NCBI GenBank assembly: GCA_023313575.1
Contig: JAJTTP010000004.1
Span: 310,001 to 374,000, forward strand
Length of the DNA stretch: 64,000 bases
DNA from: Eutypella sp. D-1
Taxonomy: Eukaryota; Ascomycota; Sordariomycetes; Xylariales; Diatrypaceae
Direction of reading: 5' to 3'
Shown here piece by piece: positions 57,322 through 64,000 of this stretch. A model generated the notes under the pieces. The model saw nothing but the letters and a program-made list of their open reading frames with translations, made no database searches and had not been told where the DNA came from. A program made the position numbers and the translations under genes. The stretch's first letter is position 1, and each line of letters opens with the position of its first letter.

Positions 57322-59508
57322 GCTACTTATACCCTTTTCGATACCACTGATATCCCGTCGTTTCCATGACCTTCCAAGGCTTCTCTAGTATGCGGACAAC
57401 GTGCTCATTTTGAAAGGGACCTTCGGACGGATGGGAAGGCTTGGACCACCCCTCTGCATTCTGGTCCCGGATGGAGTTTGATTTGACTTGATACTCTCGT
57501 GACTCCGCTTTTCTCGGGCTGGCGTGTGTCACTTAGGTTGGCTTCTATAGGAGTCTCTTCTGGTCCCAACGTGTGGTGTGAAGATGAAGAGAGTAGTTTG
57601 TGGCGAGGCATACGGAGTGCAAGCTTAATGGTTTGTGCGTGTGGTGTCCAGTACACCACCGCTTTGAGTAAATGATGTGCGGGGTGTTGCAAGGAACGAT
57701 GGGTGGAGACGGAGAAAGAGGGAGAGGAGAGATAACGTCGTATGGGCAGCCAAAGCAAAGAGGAGGAAAGGGAAGATAGAGAGAGGGAAATGGGGGGAAA
57801 CGAGAAGGAGAGAGAAAGTTGACTGGGAAATTTTTTTTTTTGTTAAGAGAAGATATGTATGCGTGTGTCGTTTGGCGAGAGAAAGACGTGTTCAAGATTG
57901 GCGAGCCAAATGTCCCCCTCCCCCCCCCCCGGTCCCCCCCTATTACCTCGGAATCCCCCCTTTTTAAACCAGAGAATACGGCTATATCATAAATCTTTTT
58001 TTTCTCTCCTTTTTTTTCTTCTTTCCCCCCTTTGGGCTTGGGCTTAAGTTCCACCACCCCTGATGGATGTGCTATCCTGTGCTGTGTCTTTGATATGTTC
58101 TGTGTGTGGGTATGTGTGTATGTGTGTCTGTATGTTGCGTCATCCACCTACGCTGGAGTGAACTGCGGTCGGTCTACCTACTTTGTGTCCCTACGCTATG
58201 CTAGAAGGTAGGCAGGGCGAGAGTTAATCTATATCATCGCCAGTCAGCATTGACGGCCCGCCCACCCGCCTTCCTGCCTTGACGGTAATAGAAAAGAATA
58301 GATGACAAGGCATCACAGCAGCTTGGTTGGTGTTAGAGAACCAGCCGATCAATCCCATCCATCTTCTCCATTTCACACCCTATGTCCGAACTCCTCGAAG
58401 GCCAGCTAGCCGGGAGCCAGCTCATCTTAGTCTTTTTTTTTTTCTTTTTCTGTTCCTCGCCCAACACTCACACACACTCCCTTCCCCCGCTCCCCCGCTC
58501 TTGCCTGCCGTACGCGATCTCGGTCCCTAAATCTAAACTACACTGAGGGCGGGCGGGCGGTGACAAGAAAGCATGGAAAGGGGATGGGATGGCAGATCCA
58601 CGGGGTTGGGTCCCTTATTCATCTCCGAACCGTCGGCTTTTTCTTCTGGCGGCTACTTCTCCCTGCCCACCTACCTGCCTATGCTTCGAACTGCTTTGGT
58701 TGGGGAGGTCGCTAGTTACCCCGTCGTATATACACGCGTAGTCTGGCCGCCTGCTCTTGATGCTTGGGGTTCGTGCTCTTTTGTCTTTCCGATCTGGCGT
58801 AGGGGTCGGGTATTATATATATATGTGTGTGTGTGAAGTCGTATAAAAGAGGGAGAGCCTAGAGACCACGGTAGTTCTACAGAGTAGTTATATCTGCCCC
58901 TCGTGATCTTAGCAGTCTCCGTTATTTCACCTGTCAGTAGTGCCGTTAGGTAATGGAATTTTGTCGACATACATACATATGGAGTGCGGGCTGCTTCCCA
59001 ATCAGACTTAGGTATCGGATTCGGTTGGCTTCCTCGTCGCTGCCCCCAAGTTTGCTTGCGCATGCCGAAGACGCGGGCGAATTGAAACAAGGCAAGCGCG
59101 ATTACACGCCCTTTTCAACTTAAAATCCCTTGAATATCCCGGCGTTGTAGTTTGCTTGCCTAGCCCAGTTGACTACGAAATTTCCCCGGCAACGTATATC
59201 ACACATCCCATCCATGTCATCATACAGTTTTGTTCACATATCTTCTTCGAGACGTGAAGGACCTCCCTGTCTTTCTTTTTCACCTGGTTGCGCAAGATTA
59301 TACTATTTCGACTTGGTCATGTAGTTCCCATTGAGGAGTTAGTCTTGAACAGAATATGGTGAATAAATCAGTTTCAGACTGCCTTTCCCCTCATTACGAT
59401 CGAATCCAGCCTTCCCGCCACCCCTAATACTTCCTCGAATCTAGATTCGAACCGGCCAGTAGACATGTCCACTTACGAGGCTTTTGCCGCCTCAGCTACC
59501 AAACCGCC
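57322..59508. other. Intergenic region between convergent genes
   Basis: 2.2 kb between the 3' ends of RHO1 (plus) and the FG-GAP gene (minus). It has many homopolymer and low-complexity runs, for example C10 near 57920, T9 runs, and a TGTGTG-rich stretch at 58,090-58,135. The frame at 57545-58147 (minus) is low complexity and not called. A tRNA-like stretch at 59440-59510 fails base-pairing. Confidence 0.5.
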
Positions 59509-60589
59509 CTACCCAGCAGCAACATGGACCTCCACGCTTCTCGTGCCGGTGAGCCGGTCCTTAATATAGGTCAGGTCCAGCACGCCGTCGCGGTTATAAT
59601 CCGCGACACCCCAGACGCCGTTCGACTCCTGGGCGAACGCGCTGCCACCGCTGAAGACGCGGGCCTGGTACCGGGAGGCGGCGGAGGCGACGTGGACCTC
59701 GACTCTGCCCGTGCCCGTGCGCGCGTTCTTGACGTAGACGAGGTCCGCGGCGCCGCGCGCCGTGTACGGCGCCAGGTACCAGGAGCCGTTTTCCTCGAGG
59801 CCGAAGGCCGTGCCCGTCTGCAGGATGAACTGCGAGTACGTCGACCGGCCCGAAGCCACGTGCACCTCGACGGTGCCGGTGCCCGTGTTGCGGGTCTTGA
59901 TGTACACGAGGTCGGGGATGCCGTCGCCATCGTAGTCGTACAGGCGCCAGACGCCCTGGTCCTCGTTGCGGAACGGCGTCGGAGTCTCCACCGTCCGCGT
60001 CTGGTACTGCGACGCCCCCGACGCGATGTGCACCTCCACGTAACCCGAGGGCGTGTTGCTGGTCTTGATGAAGGCGAGATCCGGCAGCACCAGCGCGTTG
60101 GCGTTGTGGGTTTTGCCCTTCTTGGGCTGCTGATTCCGGGGGGGTACTAGGAGCCACGTCCCGTCGTTCTCGAGGCCGAACGTGGTCCCGGCTTCGAAGA
60201 TGCGGGTCTGGAAGTTCGACGACGACGATGCGATGTGCACCTCGACGCGGCCCGTCCCGGTACTGCTGGTCTTGATATACGCGAGGTCGGGGACGCCGTC
60301 GCCGGTCGCGCTGCGGGTTGGAAGAGGGTTAGTTACCTAGGAAATGATATAGATACCAGAGCCACTAGCCAATAAACTACCTCCTTAGATCTACTTACTC
60401 GATCAGTTGCCACACCCCGTTACTCTCCTCCCCGAACGTGGACCCGGTGTGTACGAGCCAATTCTGGAAGGGTTCCGCGCGGGTATCGAGTAGCGGTGGC
60501 GACTGGGACCGCAGAGCTAGCCCTTGAATGGGCGAGGCGAGGTAGGACAGGTACCCCATGTATGAGAGGAGGCGGCCGACAGAAGGCAT
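59509..60589 (-). CDS. FG-GAP/VCBS repeat protein
   Basis: Two exons, 60399-60589 and 59509-60310, 330 residues. After an N-terminal stretch of about 45 residues come five to six related repeats of roughly 48-55 residues. Each holds a block like DxxGDGxPDLxYIKTxxTGTGxVEVHVAS and then a TxFxxExNGVWxL block. Clear calcium-type loops are DATGDGVPD (bridging the intron), DYDGDGIPD and DYNRDGVLD. This is the FG-GAP/VCBS repeat fold, a beta-propeller seen in integrin-like and lectin-like proteins. The N-terminus has hydrophobic residues (LLSYMGYLSYLASPIQGLAL) but is not a clear signal peptide. Function unknown; carbohydrate or surface binding is a guess from the fold. Two repeats (QPKKGKTHNANALVLPD and YTARGAADLVY) have lost the acidic loop. 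Confidence 0.82.
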
Positions 60590-62718
60590 TTTAGCTTATG
60601 AGTGGTGTGATAGTAGTAGTAGCGTGAGTTGTGGGTAGATAAGATGGCAATGTAGTCGGGAGTACAGGTGGGTTGCCATTAGATAGATGGAGATACCGGT
60701 GCTCTTATAGAGCTCGAGGCAGTTCGTGAGTTTGGACGTCGAGCCCTACCCTTCCTACCCATCTGGACTGGTCTCTATGAGAACGAGGGCTCCAGGACTC
60801 CTCCCCCAGCAACGCATACTTCCGGTTATCAGTGCGGGGAGTAGAGTGCATCTTCGGCTTCCCCGGGGTAGTTGCGACATAGGGAGAGACGGATATGTCT
60901 AGCCCTGAAGCATCTAGAACGTAAATGCTATTTCCAACGGCCGTGGCGCGCCATTCCGCCGCACGGGGTGATGTACCGTAGCATTATTGGGTCGAACTAT
61001 CGAGAGCTTAATGACACATAAAGTCGGCGCAGCTGGGCGGGTTCTTGGAAGAGGCAGACAAGCAGATGATCTGACAACGCATGTTCAGCTAGGATTATGC
61101 AGACATATAATATCACCTAGTCCCGGTGCACGACGATAGGTCTTGGCTTGCTGCCAGGTATGTGATCAAAATTAGATTCCATTCTCAGTGGAAATGAATG
61201 AACTTCTTAGGGTAGACCTTGGACTATCGCGTATGTACATCTAACTATGGTATAGGCTCCAGTATAGGTCGCTATTACACCTATTCGTCCCTCAAGCGTA
61301 CACTCATTTATGGGTACAGTATCTCATATCTGCATGTAGGCAAAGTGTCCGTCCAACTACTTGTTTTCTTCTTCTTTTTCTTTCGTTTGTTTCCTTAGAA
61401 GGAAAAGTCCTTGCAACATGTTGCCTAGCAGTTACTCGAGGAATAAGCGTGGGTTTCAACGCCGAGCCTCTAGGAAGTGTTCTATGAGGGGGTTAGCTGG
61501 CCTCCCATACTACTTATTCGAGAAAGAAGCCCATAATATCCGAAGGGAACGAGGCTCATTCCCTTTCGAGATTATGTGATATGATATAGATCGATGCCGA
61601 GGTCTTACAATGGTCCTAATGCATAGTTATCCGCGAACCCTTTCGGGGTGTGGTAGCTAGGACTATGTCCTACCCAGTGATTCTCTCGTGCGTGACCCAT
61701 CACACTCAGGGGTACACTACCCACCTCGATAGTTGTCTAAACGGGAAACCCCAGATGACGATAGCATCCTGTCCCTAGCTGAATATCGTGTGGGGGTTCA
61801 AGAGATACTAGTTCGCGATAGATCTGGAAGAAGGTTGCGATATTATTGAAAGATGGGTCAATGATCTCCGGGTCTGGTGGCATTCAATGGTAATAAGAAA
61901 AGTTGAGCCTCGTGTTATGTTAGTCGAGGAATAGGCCCATTCTATGCTGTTGGCCAATGATTTTGGGGTTCTATTAGGGGCACATAATACAAGGCCAGAC
62001 TTAACCCATCCGGCCAGGTAATGTCACCCTACTTACACATATCAGTATGATTAATGACAGCTGAAACCCGCCCTATCACCGTACACTAGGCCAAAGTTGT
62101 GGTCGAGAGAGAATCACGACTGGTTCCTAGCCTCGGCCATGCTAACCGTAGAATAAGAGCCCACCCCTCCTCCCCCCCCGGCCCGCAACACGCGGTTTGT
62201 TCCATGCCAGTGCAAGACATCATTACGTGAAAGTCTTTTATCCACTAGAGTAGGAAAATGTTTACAATTCCTGATTTACGCTGGTAGCACAGTTAAGCCC
62301 TCCTTCAGATCAAACTGCATTTTTGAGATGAGCTTTTGAACTATCTCATCGTGACGATCGGCTAGGTCAGGTTAACATAGTCCGGTATCCCAAGTCTTTC
62401 ACGGGAGTAAGTTTTGCTTTCATGCGAGGACCAGTCCTGCAGAACGTAGATATATATATAAACAGACAAGTAAGTCTCAGTACAACAACGGGGGTCTCTT
62501 CTCGACTCGTCCGCCCTAACTCCCATCCCATGCTACAACCCCATTCCCAGACCAACCCAGTGCCGCTTGATGTTCACCTCACCTCGTCAATCAACCAGTA
62601 CTACCTCCTCAACTCCCACCGTTCTCTCTACATGCGCCGTAACCGTAACCGTAACCGTAACCCCAACCTCACCTTCACCATGTAACGCCCATTGTGCTTC
62701 AGCTCTCGACGAGCGAGC
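60590..62718. other. Intergenic region
   Basis: 2.1 kb upstream of the FG-GAP gene and downstream of the small Cys-rich gene. No supported gene. A hexamer CGTAAC is repeated at about 62637-62661. It is not the fungal telomere repeat. Confidence 0.5.
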
Positions 62719-63069
62719 TTACTGCGGGCACGACTGTATATTTGGCGTAGGCCAGTCAGCACGTTTATCTTCTTTTTTCTTTTCCCATATCATAACCAAA
62801 TGGCCTCAATGAAAATGGCGATGGCGACAGGGGGGCAAGACGAGCGTCGTGAATCCATCTCTACGGGACTCCATATCGACAGCAGAGAGACAAGGGGGGT
62901 AAGGTGGTTGTGAAGGCGGCGAGATGACATAAAACCCCGCGGATAGAAGGGAGAGGACAGGACAGGACAAAGGTAGAGAAGGGGGGAAACTCACAGCACC
63001 GCAGGAGCCGCAGGTCTTGGTCGAGCCCTGGAAGCCGGCACCGCACTTAGGGCACGTGTTGGCATGCAT
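62719..63069 (-). CDS. 29-residue cysteine-rich protein with a 15-base last exon
   Basis: Exon 1, 62995-63069, codes for MHANTCPKCGAGFQGSTKTC-GSCGA. A 261-base intron (GTGAGT...ACAG, 62734-62994) follows. Exon 2, 62719-62733, adds SCPQ and a stop. The protein has five cysteines, in CPKC (6-9) and CGSCGASC (20-27). It suggests binding of zinc or copper, like a metallothionein or half a zinc ribbon. The final SCPQ after CGA fits small fungal proteins of this type that I recall, which is why I prefer the splice over reading through to 62806 (87 residues of low-complexity intron sequence). No signal peptide. It is too small for routine gene finders and is easily missed. Confidence 0.68.
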
Positions 63070-64000
63070 GGTGGAACTAGATCGATATATGGTATCGTAT
63101 CTAGGAAATATAGAGAGAGAGAGGCGGCGGTAGATGATATACGGTAAGTAGTCTGTAGAGGTAGCTAGGCTACGGGTTGATGTAATGATTCGTTAGTTAA
63201 GCGGCTGGTTGCAGTATGTGTATATACGACACAGGTAAGGTGATTCAGAGCCGGAGAGGACAAAAGGGAGGGAAGGCAAAAAGTATAGAATGGGATCATG
63301 AGAGGTTGGAAACGTTGCATATATAGGCAGTAGTTCCACGAAATCGCCTGCACGTGGTACCCCACAACACCTTGTCTATCTCCCCCCCCCCCCCAAAGCC
63401 TACCTACCTAACCACAGGAAGCCCATGACCCACGCTGACGGACAACATGTGACAAGCAGGGGGGTGGTTAATGGAGGTGGTGTATGACTTACTAGAGCTA
63501 GGTAGATAGAGGCTTATTTCAATAGTCGATAGTAATCAGGATGGATTTGATAGGCAGGCAGGCAGATACATACATACTTAGGTATATACGCACTGTCTGA
63601 AGGGGAACCAAATAACTAACTAGGTAGTTTGGCTGTGTCTAAACAGGACGGGAAGTGATAGGGCTTATATACTAGAGCGGGATGTAGTGGTTTGGTAAGT
63701 AGGTCGTATGTAGGTACCTAGTAGTCTCACATCTGCCTATCCATCCAGTTAACGCATGCAGGGCCCACCCCACCCCCTTTTTTCTCCTCACTGTCAGCCT
63801 ATCCCTATAGACCCCAAAAGCGGGGTCCAGTCCACTTCTGTCCTCCCCCTCACCTTCATTAACCCACCCACCCTCTTCTTCACTATGTAACTTCATATTC
63901 GCTAAATCCCGATATACCTCGACGTATGATTCGGATAGGGGATCATTTCATCGCTTTCTCGTCTATATGTGCATAGACCGGTGGGTATATATATATACAC
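63070..64000. other. Upstream region of the Cys-rich gene to the right edge
   Basis: Promoter and leader of the minus-strand small gene, then sequence without a supported gene. C10-type run at about 63381-63394; (GGCA)n at about 63553-63564. Confidence 0.45.

Noticed and set aside
57545..58147. 200-codon frame on the minus strand after RHO1
   Set aside because: Made of low-complexity runs (HTHTHTQ, Lys and Pro stretches) from simple-repeat DNA in the 3' region.
59440..59515. tRNA-like stretch on the minus strand with A-box-like TAGCTGAGG and B-box-like GGTTCGAATC
   Set aside because: The T-stem and the acceptor stem do not pair and no proper anticodon stem can be drawn.
62635..62665. CGTAAC hexamer repeat as a telomere-like array
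   Set aside because: Only about four units and not the fungal TTAGGG repeat; ordinary microsatellite.

Overview
The window is nuclear DNA of a filamentous ascomycete (Pezizomycotina, most likely a Sordariomycete). Genes are split by many short GT-AG introns, a typical CFEM GPI-anchored protein and RHO1 are present, there are solo LTRs with 5-bp target duplications, and no bacterial operons. I could splice almost every gene by hand so that exon lengths add up to whole codons with the expected family motifs; the exon limits given are predictions from sequence alone.

Left part, 0-16 kb, is an accessory region. Positions 1-5.9 kb hold what looks like a ribosomally synthesised peptide (RiPP) cluster of the dikaritin / KEX2-processed type: three genes of the UstYa (DUF3328) oxidase family, one cut off by the left edge, around a small secreted precursor of 87 residues. 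The precursor has two repeated units that share the pattern PD-x-x-F-x-x-W-G and end in a Lys-Arg Kex2 site. From 6.2 to 9 kb there is no gene but a cluster of solo LTRs: one of 183 bp, one of 201 bp, and two copies of a very short (about 121 bp) element, with a third, decayed copy inside the RiPP cluster. From 9.2 to 15.9 kb four genes on the minus strand (A-D) of an unrecognised family form a tandem array, each with one phase-1 intron at the equivalent place and a repeated flank at the 3' side of three of them.

Middle part, 16-35 kb: MLH3 (mismatch repair and meiosis) is divergent to a conserved low-complexity protein. It is followed by a nitrilase with an exceptionally long 1.65-kb intron, a five-exon CFEM GPI protein, and then 6.7 kb without a recognisable gene.

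Right part, 35-64 kb, is mostly conserved housekeeping genes: VPS11 (HOPS/CORVET), an F-box protein, a secreted FAD-linked (BBE-type) oxidoreductase, a lipoate-protein ligase (AIM22) divergent to chorismate synthase (ARO2), mitochondrial ribosomal protein uL24m, RHO1, an FG-GAP/VCBS repeat protein, and a 29-residue cysteine-rich protein whose last exon is only 15 bases. I found no tRNA, rRNA or CRISPR.

The most interesting system is the RiPP cluster. Its two enzyme genes inside the window and the partial third would act on the core peptides of the secreted precursor after or during Kex2 processing. The rest of the cluster probably lies to the left of the window.
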